Positions 1 through 7,899 of a stretch of DNA of 13,166 bases are shown here, one piece after another (position 1 is the first letter of the stretch; each line of letters starts with the position of its first letter). Source of the DNA: Chromatiales bacterium. GTDB taxonomy: Bacteria > Pseudomonadota > Gammaproteobacteria > UBA6429 > Thiohalophilaceae. The stretch is from NCBI GenBank assembly GCA_027057985.1, contig JALUTJ010000237.1, positions 1-13,166 of the forward strand, written 5' to 3'. A program made the translations under genes and the position numbers. The notes under the pieces were generated by a model. That model saw only the letters and a program-made list of their open reading frames with translations. It was not told the DNA's origin and made no database searches.

Positions 1-764
1 TTGGTGTGGTCTGCCATAATGTCGCTACCGCCGCTGCAGTGGCCGATGCGGTACTCGAAGGCAAGCCGCTTATCAGTCGCTATGTTACGGTAACCGGTGA
101 AGGTATCGCCAACCCCTGTAACCTCGATGTCTTAATCGGTACATCGTATAAAGACCTGGTGGACACCTGTGGTCAGACCCGTAAGGCACAGCAATTTATT
201 TCCGGCGGCCCGATGATGGGCTTTGAGATCACACAACTTGATATCCCGATTATCAAAACCAGCAACTGTATACTGGCCAGGGTCAATGAAAATCAGAATG
301 TCATTAGCCGTGCCTGCATCCGTTGTGGTCAGTGTGCCGCGGTTTGCCCGGCACAATTATTACCACAGCAGTTATACTGGTACAGTCGGGCCAGGAACTT
401 TGACAAGACACAGGACTATAATCTGTTTGACTGTATCGAGTGTGGTTGCTGCAGTTATGTCTGCCCCAGTGATATTCCACTGGTACAGTATTATCGTTTT
501 GCCAAAACCGAAATCTGGGCACAGGAACAGGAAAAGAAAAAATCCGACCGTGCCCGTGAACGGCATGAATTCCGCCTGTTCCGGCTGGAACGTAAAAAGG
601 CCGAAAACGAAGCGCGTAAAAAACAAAAGCGTGAATTGTTGAAAAAAGTCAACAAGGAAAAAGATAATAGCGATGATGCCAAAAAAGCCGCCATTGCCGA
701 AGCCATGGCCAGGGTAAAAGCGAAAAAAGAACAGCAGGCCGCAAGCGTAAAGGAAGATAACTGA
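1..764 (+). CDS. rsxC: Electron transport complex subunit RsxC/RnfC, 3' part
   Basis: Peripheral iron-sulfur subunit of the Rnf/Rsx complex, which moves electrons between NAD(H) and ferredoxin-type carriers at the inner membrane. In E. coli the complex keeps the SoxR regulator reduced. The reading frame enters from the left edge (first full codon at position 3), so the NADH/FMN-binding N-terminal part is outside the window. Two ferredoxin-type [4Fe-4S] motifs are visible: CIRCGQCAAVCP (about bases 318-353) and CIECGCCSYVCP (about 432-467). A Lys/Glu/Arg/Ala-rich charged tail follows, probably helical. It is about 75 residues long, much shorter than the long repetitive tail of E. coli RsxC. 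The stop is 1 nt before rsxD. Family assignment is secure; rsxC and rnfC are alternative names. Confidence 0.95.
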   Translation, partial: GVVCHNVATAAAVADAVLEGKPLISRYVTVTGEGIANPCNLDVLIGTSYKDLVDTCGQTRKAQQFISGGPMMGFEITQLDIPIIKTSNCILARVNENQNVISRACIRCGQCAAVCPAQLLPQQLYWYSRARNFDKTQDYNLFDCIECGCCSYVCPSDIPLVQYYRFAKTEIWAQEQEKKKSDRARERHEFRLFRLERKKAENEARKKQKRELLKKVNKEKDNSDDAKKAAIAEAMARVKAKKEQQAASVKEDN

Positions 765-765
765 T

Positions 766-1800
766 ATGTCATCATTACATAGCTCCCCTTACATGAAAAA
801 CCATGAAAGCGTTCCTCGCATGATGGTGGCAGTTATCTTTACCCTGATTCCCGGTATCCTGGTCTATGTACATTTCTTTGGCTACGGCATATTGATCAAT
901 ATCACGCTGGCAATCATTACTGCCGTTGCCAGTGAAGCCGCGATACTGAAATTACGACATCGACCGGTTAAATATTTTCTGCTCGATGGTAGCGCGGTAC
1001 TAACGGCAATCCTGCTGGCTATTTCGATTCCACCACTGGCACCGTGGTGGCTCATCGTCATCGGTACCGCTTTTGCCATCGTCATCGCAAAGCATCTTTA
1101 TGGCGGTACCGGCTATAATCCATTCAATCCCGCCATGGCCGGTTTTGCCATGTTACTGGTTTCATTTCCCAAAGAAATGACCGCATGGATACCGGCGCTT
1201 AGCCATGGGCTCGACTTTACTGATTTCCTGCGTTATAGCCTGAGCGAAACCCTGCCAGAAAACAGCAGCTATGATGCCATTACCATGGCCACACCTCTAG
1301 ATACGGTAAAGACCAGTCTTAACATGGGCTTTACCCTGGATGAAGTGCATAGCCGAAATGAGGCTCTGTTCGGTAACATGGCAGGCCGAGGCTGGGAATG
1401 GATCAATATCCTGTTTATGATCGGCGGTATTATTCTTATCGCTATCCGTGTTATCAGCTGGCATATCCCGGTTGCCATGCTGGCCGCGCTGTCCTTTATG
1501 GCCATGATTTTTCATTTTAGTGATGCCGACAGTTTTGCCCCGGTCAGTTTCCATCTTTTCAGTGGTGCTACCATGCTCGGTGCATTCTTTATTGCCACCG
1601 ATCCAGTCACTGCCGCCGCCTCGACAAAAGGTCGACTTATCTACGGTGCCGGTATCGGTGTGCTGGTCTATATTATTCGTACCTGGGGCGGTTACCCGGA
1701 TGCGATTGCTTTTTCAGTATTGTTAATGAATATGACCGCACCGATGATCGATTACTATTTCAAACCTGTTGTCTTTGGTGCAACGGATAAGTCATCATGA
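766..1800 (+). CDS. rsxD: Electron transport complex subunit RsxD/RnfD
   Basis: Integral membrane flavoprotein subunit of the Rnf/Rsx complex, homologous to NqrB. The 344-residue product has many hydrophobic helices. It carries the TMATPLD motif at about residues 173-179, in which the Thr at about 176 corresponds to the residue that carries covalently bound FMN in this family. The GYNPFNPAMAGFAM segment (about residues 118-131) is also typical of RnfD/NqrB. The length is normal. The gene starts 1 nt after rsxC, and its stop overlaps the rsxG start in an ATGA, indicating translational coupling within the operon. Confidence 0.96.
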   Translation: MSSLHSSPYMKNHESVPRMMVAVIFTLIPGILVYVHFFGYGILINITLAIITAVASEAAILKLRHRPVKYFLLDGSAVLTAILLAISIPPLAPWWLIVIGTAFAIVIAKHLYGGTGYNPFNPAMAGFAMLLVSFPKEMTAWIPALSHGLDFTDFLRYSLSETLPENSSYDAITMATPLDTVKTSLNMGFTLDEVHSRNEALFGNMAGRGWEWINILFMIGGIILIAIRVISWHIPVAMLAALSFMAMIFHFSDADSFAPVSFHLFSGATMLGAFFIATDPVTAAASTKGRLIYGAGIGVLVYIIRTWGGYPDAIAFSVLLMNMTAPMIDYYFKPVVFGATDKSS

Positions 1801-2414
1801 ATAATCTCGTGCGCAATATGATCATCAGTTCACTGCTGCTGGCATTGTTTGCCATTGCCGGCACGGTGCTGGTGAGCTTTACCTATGATCAGACCATCGA
1901 CAGGATCAATGATAATAAGCGCCGTGAACTTCTCCGAATCGTTCATGTGCTGATAGCACCTTCAGAACATAACAATGATATTTTTACCGACACTACCACC
2001 GCTCGCAACAAAGACCTGCTGGGCACACCGAAGCCTGTGACGGTTTATCGTGCCCGTATGGATGGCAAACCTGTTGCTGTTGTGATCAATAGCGTGGCAC
2101 CAGATGGCTACAATGGTAAAATTGAACTCCTGGTTGGCATCTATTATGACGGTACTCTGGCTGGAGTGCGGGTATTACAGCATAATGAAACACCGGGGCT
2201 GGGAGATGCTATCGATGAACAGCGTTCGGACTGGATAACCCGTTTCAAAGGCAAATCTCTACAAAATCCAGATAAAAAAGGCTGGGCGGTAAAACGCGAT
2301 GGTGGCCAGTTTGACCAGTTTACCGGGGCAACCATTACTCCGCGTGCTATTGTTAAAGCCGTTCATAACACTTTACGTTATTACCAGCAACACCGGGACA
2401 ATCTCTATGAGTGA
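1797..2414 (+). CDS. rsxG: Electron transport complex subunit RsxG/RnfG
   Basis: Membrane-anchored flavoprotein subunit of Rnf/Rsx with a periplasm-facing FMN domain. One N-terminal transmembrane helix (about residues 7-28) is followed by the FMN-binding domain. The TGAT motif at residues 176-179 (within [13 protein letters not shown]) matches the S/TGAT flavinylation signature, with Thr179 the expected site of the phosphoester-linked FMN. At 205 residues the protein is a normal length. The start ATG overlaps the rsxD stop (ATGA), and the last 8 nt overlap rsxE. FMN attachment in this family is done by ApbE, which is not in this window. Confidence 0.95.
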   Translation: MNNLVRNMIISSLLLALFAIAGTVLVSFTYDQTIDRINDNKRRELLRIVHVLIAPSEHNNDIFTDTTTARNKDLLGTPKPVTVYRARMDGKPVAVVINSVAPDGYNGKIELLVGIYYDGTLAGVRVLQHNETPGLGDAIDEQRSDWITRFKGKSLQNPDKKGWAVKRDGGQFDQFTGATITPRAIVKAVHNTLRYYQQHRDNLYE

Positions 2415-3099
2415 TACCAGTTACAGTGAAATCATCAAAAATGGTCTCTGGACCAATAACACCGCCTTTGTGCAGATACTTGGCCTCTGTCCCCTGCTCG
2501 CGGTGTCCAGTACCGTGATCAATGGGCTTGGGCTTGGACTCGCCACCACGGCAACGCTGATCTTTTCCAATATGCTGGTATCCATGATTCGTCACTGGGT
2601 ACGACCTGAAATCCGTATCCCGGTTTTTGTCATTATTATTGCTTCCACGGTGACCGTTATCGAGTTAATTATGCATGCCTGGTTCCACGAGCTTTACAAG
2701 ATACTCGGTATCTTTATCCCGCTTATCGTTACCAACTGTGCCATTATTGCCCGCGCCGAAGCCTTTGCCTCCAAAAACCCGATTGTGCCCTCAATTGTTG
2801 ATGGCCTGTTTATGGGGCTGGGTTTTACCGCGGTTCTGGTCACCCTGGGTGCCATGCGTGAGGTACTGGCCTTCGGTACCCTGCTTTCCCATGCCTACCT
2901 GATGTTTGGCGAAGCGGCACGTGAATTTAGTATCACCGTGCTCAGTAACTATCGCGGGGTACTGCTTGCCGCGCTGCCACCGGGTGCCTTTATCGGCCTT
3001 GGACTGTTAATTGCGCTGAAAAATATTCTCGATAAAAAGCATGCTGCCAGGGAAAAACAGGGCTGCAGTGCACATACCGTTGCCGTCAGTACATCATAA
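2407..3099 (+). CDS. rsxE: Electron transport complex subunit RsxE/RnfE
   Basis: Integral membrane subunit of the Rnf/Rsx complex, homologous to NqrD. With NqrE/RnfA-type subunits it forms the membrane core. The ATG at 2407 gives [18 protein letters not shown], the expected N-terminus, and a 230-residue protein of normal length. An in-frame ATG at 2299 would add 36 residues read through rsxG in another frame and is unlikely. About six hydrophobic helices are visible. The NGLWTNN and CPLLAVS segments near the N-terminus and the central [16 protein letters not shown] segment are family hallmarks. In the related Nqr/Rnf structures the conserved membrane Cys residues help hold an Fe-S cluster. 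It overlaps rsxG by 8 nt. Confidence 0.95.
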   Translation: MSDTSYSEIIKNGLWTNNTAFVQILGLCPLLAVSSTVINGLGLGLATTATLIFSNMLVSMIRHWVRPEIRIPVFVIIIASTVTVIELIMHAWFHELYKILGIFIPLIVTNCAIIARAEAFASKNPIVPSIVDGLFMGLGFTAVLVTLGAMREVLAFGTLLSHAYLMFGEAAREFSITVLSNYRGVLLAALPPGAFIGLGLLIALKNILDKKHAAREKQGCSAHTVAVSTS

Positions 3100-3102
3100 A
3101 CC

Positions 3103-3741
3103 ATGAACAGGGAAATCCGCCACGAGATTTTTGCGCGCCTGAAAAAACATATTCCTGAACCCACCACGGAGCTGAATTACAGTTCTCCGTTTGAATTACT
3201 GATTGCCGTCATTCTTTCTGCTCAGGCAACCGACAAAGGGGTAAACAAGGCGACTGAGGCACTCTTCAGAGATGCTCCCACACCGGAAAAAATGCTGGCG
3301 CTAAAAGAATCCGGACTGAAAAAATATATCAAGACCATTGGCCTGTTTAATACCAAGGCGAAAAACATTATCAAGACCTGCCGCATCCTGATCGAGGAGC
3401 ACAACTCCGAGGTACCTGAAGATCGCAAGTCACTCGAGGCTCTGCCGGGGGTAGGACGTAAAACCGCCAATGTCATCCTCAATACCGCCTTTGGCCATCC
3501 CACCATAGCCGTCGATACCCATATTTTCCGGGTTTCCAACCGCACCCGCATAGCCCCGGGTAAAACCGTGCTGGAAGTAGAGAAAAAATTGCTCAAGTTC
3601 GTGCCTGAGGAGTACAAGCAGGATGCCCATCACTGGCTGATCCTGCATGGCCGCTATACCTGTGTGGCACGTAAACCCCGCTGTGGTGCCTGCGTAATTG
3701 AAGACCTCTGCGAATACAAACATAAAACCAGCGAACAGTAA
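3103..3741 (+). CDS. nth: Endonuclease III, DNA glycosylase/AP lyase
   Basis: Base-excision repair enzyme that removes oxidised pyrimidines and cleaves the resulting abasic site. The 212-residue product keeps all the key residues at E. coli numbering. The helix-hairpin-helix is LPGVGRKTANVI with catalytic Lys120, and Asp138 is in AVDTHIFR. The C-terminal [4Fe-4S] cluster is Cys187-x6-Cys194-x2-Cys197-x5-Cys203. The gene begins 3 nt after the rsxE stop. The rsxE-nth arrangement is conserved in enterobacteria, so it is probably the last gene of the rsx operon. Confidence 0.97.
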   Translation: MNREIRHEIFARLKKHIPEPTTELNYSSPFELLIAVILSAQATDKGVNKATEALFRDAPTPEKMLALKESGLKKYIKTIGLFNTKAKNIIKTCRILIEEHNSEVPEDRKSLEALPGVGRKTANVILNTAFGHPTIAVDTHIFRVSNRTRIAPGKTVLEVEKKLLKFVPEEYKQDAHHWLILHGRYTCVARKPRCGACVIEDLCEYKHKTSEQ

Positions 3742-3799
3742 TACACTTATAATAATAGTGGTTATATCTCTATTTTCTCACTAAAACTGATATTTGTAC

Positions 3800-3827
3800 T
3801 CAAGATCTCGTGTTTGCGTTCCGATAA
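3800..3827 (+). promoter_or_regulatory. Probable FliA (sigma-28) promoter of the chemoreceptor gene
   Basis: A TCAAG -35 element (3800-3804), a 15-nt gap and TCCGATAA (3820-3827) resemble the flagellar sigma-28 pattern TCAAG/TAAAG...GCCGATAA. The -10 matches at 7 of 8 positions and the gap is about 1 nt longer than the commonest spacing. It lies about 50 nt upstream of a chemoreceptor start, which suits late flagellar regulation. The assignment is inferred from the motif only. Confidence 0.5.
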
Positions 3828-3878
3828 CCTGTTAAGTGATGCATTTTTATCAGCATAAGTAATCCAGGTATCCCGGTT

Positions 3879-5063
3879 ATGAAAAAAATTTCCCTGCAGA
3901 AATACGTTTTCCCCCTTATTGCTCTCATCCTGTTTGCCGTTGCCTACCTGCTGCATTCCCTGCTGGCCGCCATCATTGTCCTCGTAGTACTTGTGCCCCT
4001 GTATTTTGCTTTATTGCAGTACCAGCAAAACCGGCAGTTTCGCCAGAGTTACCAGCAGCTAGGCCAGCTTTTGCAACAAATCCAGGCCAATCAGGCCATT
4101 GACTTCAGCGCCATCAAAAAAACCGGTAATCACCCGGCTATAAAGGCGCTTCACGAACAACTTGTCCCATTTTTACAGCAACAGGCAAATAACCAGTCCC
4201 TGTTCGATGATGTTTCCGCTAAGCTGGCCGATTATGCCCAGCAGCTGTCTGAGCGCTCCAGTGCCGTAATGGAAAACCTGCGCCTGGAAGATTCCATGAC
4301 TGCGGTAGTACACACCCAGATCGGCGGCCTGCAATCCGTTCTCACCCAGGCGCAGAGTACCGCCACGGAAACGGTTGAAGTGGCCAATAAATCCGAACAG
4401 GAAGGCTCCAGTGGCAAGCTGGTTATGACCAGGGCCATGAGCGGGGTACTGGCTCTTTCTGAAAATGTGGCTGAGACCAGTGAAATCGTTGAACGACTGG
4501 GCAGAGACTCCGATGCCATTAGCAATATTGTCGATGTGATCCAGGGCGTGGCTGAGCAAACCAACCTGCTGGCGCTGAATGCCGCCATCGAAGCGGCGAG
4601 AGCCGGGGAACAGGGTCGGGGCTTCGCCGTGGTTGCGGACGAGGTACGTTCACTGGCAAATAAAACCCACCAGTCCACCGAGGAAATCGAAAAAATCATC
4701 AAGTCCCTGCAGCAGAATGTGAAAACTGCGGTAGAACAGATTCACTCCTCCACCACCCTGGCTGATGAGGCCGATGAACTGATGGAAGAAATGATCAACT
4801 CCTATTCCGAAATTGTTGGCTTTATGGCCACGGTCAGCGAACTGGGCACCACCCTGGCTCATGTCACGACCAATGAACAGAATTCGGCCAGCATGGCCTT
4901 TAATACCCTTGAGCAGATCAAGGAAATCTCGCAAAAGACCGAGGTTGATATCCACGATCTGCAGGCCGCAAGCATGGAACTGGGCAAACTGGGGCAACAG
5001 CTAGGCGTCCTGCTTGGTAAAACCAGTGCAGATGAAAAGGAAACCGAAGTCGACCTTTTCTGA
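3879..5063 (+). CDS. Methyl-accepting chemotaxis protein without periplasmic sensor
   Basis: Chemoreceptor that should signal to CheA/CheW. The 394-residue product has two hydrophobic helices close together (about 10-25 and 28-46) with only a couple of residues between them, so there is no room for a periplasmic ligand domain. A Gln-rich helical stretch follows, with no HAMP signature I can recognise. The long antiparallel signalling coiled coil comes next, and its tip (about residues 215-260) contains the invariant [19 protein letters not shown] and [15 protein letters not shown] segments. The C-terminus ends in EVDLF, not the NWETF-like pentapeptide that tethers CheR/CheB. It probably senses a cytoplasmic or membrane cue, but the ligand is unknown. 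A modest AGG 9 nt upstream supports the start, as does the FliA-like promoter. Confidence 0.93.
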   Translation: MKKISLQKYVFPLIALILFAVAYLLHSLLAAIIVLVVLVPLYFALLQYQQNRQFRQSYQQLGQLLQQIQANQAIDFSAIKKTGNHPAIKALHEQLVPFLQQQANNQSLFDDVSAKLADYAQQLSERSSAVMENLRLEDSMTAVVHTQIGGLQSVLTQAQSTATETVEVANKSEQEGSSGKLVMTRAMSGVLALSENVAETSEIVERLGRDSDAISNIVDVIQGVAEQTNLLALNAAIEAARAGEQGRGFAVVADEVRSLANKTHQSTEEIEKIIKSLQQNVKTAVEQIHSSTTLADEADELMEEMINSYSEIVGFMATVSELGTTLAHVTTNEQNSASMAFNTLEQIKEISQKTEVDIHDLQAASMELGKLGQQLGVLLGKTSADEKETEVDLF

Positions 5064-5083
5064 GATAATCCGGTCAGCTAAAC

Positions 5084-5112
5084 CTTGTATATTCTGCTTC
5101 TCCTGCTAATCT
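5084..5112 (+). promoter_or_regulatory. Possible promoter giving a near-leaderless DUF1841 mRNA
   Basis: TTGTAT (5084-5089), a 17-bp spacer and an extended -10, TGC-TAATCT (hexamer 5107-5112), precede the ATG at 5121 by 8 nt. Each hexamer is only a half match, but the spacing is ideal and no Shine-Dalgarno sequence precedes the ATG. Transcription would begin at or next to the start codon. Confidence 0.35.
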
Positions 5113-5120
5113 AGCGCCCT

Positions 5121-5546
5121 ATGTTTGGAAATAATCGCACAGAATTAAGGCAGATGTTTTATCGCAGCTGGCAGAAACATCAGCAACAGCAGATCATGGA
5201 ACCACTGGAAATGGTGATCGCCCGCATTATCGAGCTGCACCCGGAATATCATGCCCTGCTGGAAAATGAAAAAGCCCTTGAACAGGATTACACTCCGGAA
5301 ATGGGGCAGACCAATCCTTTTTTGCACATGGCCATGCATATTTCCATACAGGAACAACTTTCCACTCAGCGTCCTTCAGGTATCAACCAGCTACACCAGG
5401 CCATCCTGAAAAAGACTGGCGATGCCCATGATGCGGAACACCAGATGATGGAATGCCTTGGAAAAGTCATGTGGGAAGCACAGTCACAGAACCGCGCACT
5501 GGATGAAAATGCCTATCTCGATTGCCTGAAGCAAATCAACAATTAA
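5121..5546 (+). CDS. DUF1841 family protein
   Basis: A 141-residue soluble protein that I recognise as the DUF1841 family, common in beta- and gammaproteobacteria and of unknown function. Supporting features are the N-terminal MFGNNRTELRQMFYRSW, the central NPFLHMAMHISIQEQL segment with two His, and the HDAEHQMMECLGKVMWEAQ segment near the C-terminus. The His/Glu/Asp clustering might bind metal, but that is speculation. There is no signal peptide or membrane helix. It follows the chemoreceptor by 57 nt and seems to have its own promoter, so it may not be functionally tied to either neighbour. Confidence 0.85.
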   Translation: MFGNNRTELRQMFYRSWQKHQQQQIMEPLEMVIARIIELHPEYHALLENEKALEQDYTPEMGQTNPFLHMAMHISIQEQLSTQRPSGINQLHQAILKKTGDAHDAEHQMMECLGKVMWEAQSQNRALDENAYLDCLKQINN

Positions 5547-5557
5547 GGCTACCTGTT

Positions 5558-5582
5558 TAACAGTTACTCTATCTTACTGTTA
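5558..5582. repeat. Small inverted repeat after the DUF1841 gene
   Basis: TAACAGT (5558-5564) and ACTGTTA (5576-5582) are perfect inverted arms with an 11-nt loop, starting 11 nt after the stop codon. The stem is AT-rich and lacks a clean T-run, so it is at best a weak terminator or an operator for the gene downstream. Confidence 0.3.
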
Positions 5583-5652
5583 TATAAGAAAAAATATTAT
5601 TTCTCACAAATACCTGTATTTTTTCTGTCCATATAAATTAAATAAAAATATC

Positions 5653-5668
5653 TCGAACTCATTCGAAA
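5653..5668. promoter_or_regulatory. TCGAA direct repeat in the hvf leader, possible regulator site
   Basis: The 236-nt AT-rich region 5547-5782 must hold the hvf promoter, but I cannot assign a convincing sigma-70 site. Its most distinct feature is TCGAAC (5653-5658) and TCGAAA (5663-5668), a direct repeat with a 10-bp (one helical turn) period about 115 nt before hvfA. The second copy overlaps GAAAC, a sequence that could be an ECF-type -35. The role is unproven. Confidence 0.25.
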
Positions 5669-5770
5669 CTTTTGTTATAGATAGCAGTCATATTTCGCAT
5701 TGCTGAAGAAAGTACAACTTCTCGGTGAATGACAAAATATTTTATACAAAAAAGTTACTTACACATAAAC

Positions 5771-5774
5771 GGAG
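5771..5774 (+). promoter_or_regulatory. Ribosome binding site of hvfA
   Basis: GGAG lies 8 nt before the ATG at 5783. It decides the start codon against an in-frame upstream ATG at 5729, which would put 18 polar residues ahead of the signal peptide and has no comparable Shine-Dalgarno sequence. Confidence 0.75.
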
Positions 5775-5782
5775 ATAGTCAG

Positions 5783-6214
5783 ATGTCGAATAATAAATCA
5801 ATCAAAACCCTGTCACTTGCAGCTGGAACAGCTTTTATCGCTTCACTATCAATGGCGAATGTTGCAAATGCGGCTGAAACAAATCCTTTCGCCATGAATG
5901 AAATGTCAGGCGGATACATGCAACTTGCTGATGGTGGTAAATGTGGTAGCTCCATGGGTATGCAAAAGGAAATGAAATCAGGCAAATGCGGTGGTTCCAT
6001 GGGTAAAGCCAAAGATATGAAAGATGGCAAGTGTGGTAGCGGCAAGAAATCCATGAATAAGAAAGACATGGGTGGCAAGTGTGGTACTGGAAAGTGTGGC
6101 GGTTCTAAAGAAATGAAGAAAAACATGGAAGGTAAGTGTGGTAGTGAAAAAACCATGAAGAAGAAGGAAATGAAAGGTAAATGTGGTTCTGGTAAGTGTG
6201 GTGGCAAAAAGTAA
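5783..6214 (+). CDS. hvfA: HvfA-type RiPP metallophore precursor, eight GKCG motifs
   Basis: Precursor of a ribosomally made, post-translationally modified copper-binding peptide. The 143-residue product has a Sec signal peptide (residues 1-30, likely cleavage after MANVANA). A conserved-looking segment NPFAMNEMSGGYMQLAD (34-50) follows, then a low-complexity region. All eight Cys (54, 69, 84, 100, 105, 119, 134, 139) are in GKCG motifs, mostly 14-16 residues apart, with two close pairs (100/105 and 134/139). The mature part is rich in Lys and Met (14 Met). In Haemophilus HvfA, HvfB/HvfC convert Cys of EGKCG motifs into oxazolone/thioamide-type copper ligands. Here only one motif is preceded by Glu; the others have Gly, Ser, Asp, Thr or Lys. 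hvfB begins 18 nt downstream. The upstream ATG at 5729 is unlikely because GGAG precedes 5783. Confidence 0.9.
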   Translation: MSNNKSIKTLSLAAGTAFIASLSMANVANAAETNPFAMNEMSGGYMQLADGGKCGSSMGMQKEMKSGKCGGSMGKAKDMKDGKCGSGKKSMNKKDMGGKCGTGKCGGSKEMKKNMEGKCGSEKTMKKKEMKGKCGSGKCGGKK

Positions 6215-6232
6215 TTACCACAAATTACTGAA

Positions 6233-7090
6233 ATGAAGATGAATACTTATCCTGTTCAGGGCGCTGGTCTGGGTCTACGTCGTTCTTTTATGGATGACTT
6301 CAACAGTTCCCAGCCCCCGGAACAGGTAAGTTTTCTTGAGGTTGCACCAGAAAACTGGATAGGGGTTGGTGGAACAAGCGGCAAAAAGTTCCGCGCTATC
6401 ACAGAAAAACAACCTGTCACCCTGCACGGCCTGTCACTTTCGATTGGTGGCCCTGCTCCCCTCGATGAAGCTTTTTTATATCGACTAAAGAAATTTATCC
6501 GGCAGCATAATATTCGCAGCTACAGTGAGCACCTCAGCTACTGCAGTGATGATGGACACCTGTATGACCTGATGCCCATTCCCTTCAGTGAAGAAGCAGT
6601 TCATTATGTTGCTGAACGTATTCGCCGTACCCAGGACATCCTGGGCCAACGTATTGCGATGGAAAATGTTTCCTACTACGCGATGCCACCCGGTGAAATG
6701 TCTGAAATAGAATTTATCAATGCAGTTATTTCAGAAGCAGACTGCAAGCTATTACTTGATATCAATAACATCTACGTTAACAGCGTCAACCATAATTATG
6801 ATGCACTTGAATTCCTGCATCAACTGCCGGCCGAGCGTGTTACCTATATGCATATCGCAGGACACTATAACGAGGCCGATGACCTGATTATCGACACCCA
6901 TGGTGCCGATGTTATTGATCCGGTCTGGCAATTACTCGATGCTGCTTATGAAAAGTTCGGCGTAATGCCAACCCTGCTGGAACGTGACTTTAATGTTCCA
7001 CCACTACAGGATTTGCTGATTGAAGTGGATCGGATCAGGGATATACAGTCTCACTGGACTCAATATCATCACGAATTTCAGCATGGCTAA
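6233..7090 (+). CDS. hvfB: HvfB-type MNIO (DUF692) RiPP maturase
   Basis: Multinuclear non-heme iron oxidative enzyme of the DUF692 family, with a TIM-barrel fold. The family, including methanobactin MbnB, oxidises Cys residues of precursor peptides using two or three iron ions. The 285-residue product keeps the family's likely metal-site residues: His65 (TLHGLSLS), Glu99/His100 (YSEHLSY), Glu144 (AMENVSYY), Asp176 and Asn178/179 ([10 protein letters not shown]), His187, His207 and His211 (MHIAGH), Asp221/His223 (DTHGADV) and Glu250 (LLERDFNVP). The substrate should be the adjacent HvfA cysteines. The ATG at 6233 or 6239 could start; neither has a strong Shine-Dalgarno sequence, which suggests lower expression than hvfA. 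It overlaps hvfC by 8 nt. Confidence 0.93.
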   Translation: MKMNTYPVQGAGLGLRRSFMDDFNSSQPPEQVSFLEVAPENWIGVGGTSGKKFRAITEKQPVTLHGLSLSIGGPAPLDEAFLYRLKKFIRQHNIRSYSEHLSYCSDDGHLYDLMPIPFSEEAVHYVAERIRRTQDILGQRIAMENVSYYAMPPGEMSEIEFINAVISEADCKLLLDINNIYVNSVNHNYDALEFLHQLPAERVTYMHIAGHYNEADDLIIDTHGADVIDPVWQLLDAAYEKFGVMPTLLERDFNVPPLQDLLIEVDRIRDIQSHWTQYHHEFQHG

Positions 7091-7853
7091 CCTTCCGGCT
7101 TTTAAACAGCAGCAGTATGAGTTTGCTGCTTATATTCGCGATCCCGAAAACACCCCGGTACCAGCGGGTATTGAACCTCGTCGCATGGCGATCTACGGTG
7201 AGCTATTTTTCAATAATATTGAAGAGTTTATTTCAACCACCTATCCCGTATTAAAAGAAATAACTGATGAATCCTGCTGGCAGGATATGCTACGTGATTA
7301 CTTTAAAAACCACCTTTCTACAACACCACTGTTTCCTGAGTTACCCCGTGAATTCTTAAAATATCTGGAAACAGAACGGGAGAATAAAGATGATCCCCCT
7401 TTCCTCTACGAGCTGGCACATTATGAGTGGGTAGAGCTGGCGCTTGAAGTTTCTGATCGTGACAATGAAATCAACTGGTCTGAAATCGATACCACGGCAG
7501 ATTTACTTGATGCTGAGCCCGCCCTCTCCCCACTGGCCTGGCCTCTCAGCTACCAGTACCCGGTGCATCTTATCAATTCAGAATTTCAACCACATCAACC
7601 CGCTGAACAACCTGTGCACCTGATGGTTTACCGTGATAATGATGATGAAGTCCATTTTATGGAGCTCAACCCGGTTACCGCGCTGCTATTACATCTTATA
7701 CAGCAGGAAAACAGTCTTACTACACGAGAAATACTGTTACAGATAGCTGAACAGCTCCATCACCCCGATCCGGAAGTTGTAATCCGGGGCGGAATGGAAA
7801 TCATGAATGATTTAAAAGCAAGAAATGTGATCCTCGGCGTAAACAAACGCTAA
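7083..7853 (+). CDS. hvfC: HvfC-type RiPP maturation partner (DUF2063)
   Basis: Partner protein of the MNIO maturase, thought to bind the precursor peptide and present it to the enzyme. The 256-residue product begins [14 protein letters not shown] at the ATG overlapping the last 8 nt of hvfB. An in-frame ATG at 7020 lies inside hvfB and is unlikely. The N-terminal DUF2063 domain (about residues 8-100) has the typical [25 protein letters not shown] segment. This domain is often labelled putative DNA-binding in databases, which is probably misleading. The C-terminal part (about 160-256) resembles the helical/winged-helix tail of HvfC/BufC proteins. It is soluble with no signal peptide, so modification should occur in the cytoplasm before export of HvfA. 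Confidence 0.9.
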   Translation: MANLPAFKQQQYEFAAYIRDPENTPVPAGIEPRRMAIYGELFFNNIEEFISTTYPVLKEITDESCWQDMLRDYFKNHLSTTPLFPELPREFLKYLETERENKDDPPFLYELAHYEWVELALEVSDRDNEINWSEIDTTADLLDAEPALSPLAWPLSYQYPVHLINSEFQPHQPAEQPVHLMVYRDNDDEVHFMELNPVTALLLHLIQQENSLTTREILLQIAEQLHHPDPEVVIRGGMEIMNDLKARNVILGVNKR

Positions 7854-7899
7854 TTTTGTTGTCGTATATAAAACATCAATAAAAACCAGGGAGCCAATA

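Noticed and set aside
4232..4702. 156-codon minus-strand frame inside the chemoreceptor gene
   Set aside because: Shadow of a highly biased coding region, with no family features; the plus-strand frame is unmistakable.
5779..6207. 142-codon minus-strand open frame opposite hvfA, rich in Pro, His, Leu and Phe
   Set aside because: It mirrors the GKCG repeat codons of hvfA. hvfA has the signal peptide, ribosome binding site and operon context.
5783..6214. hvfA as a metallothionein or a DUF2282 (BufA1) bufferin
   Set aside because: Cys occur only as GKCG, not in CxC/CxxC clusters, and the NPF...GYM segment with GKCG repeats and neighbouring HvfB/HvfC/DoxX fit HvfA better than BufA1.
7854..7899. 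Possible internal promoter (TATATA/TATAAA) before hvfX
   Set aside because: A short AT-rich gap with no -35 at proper spacing; read-through from hvfC is simpler.
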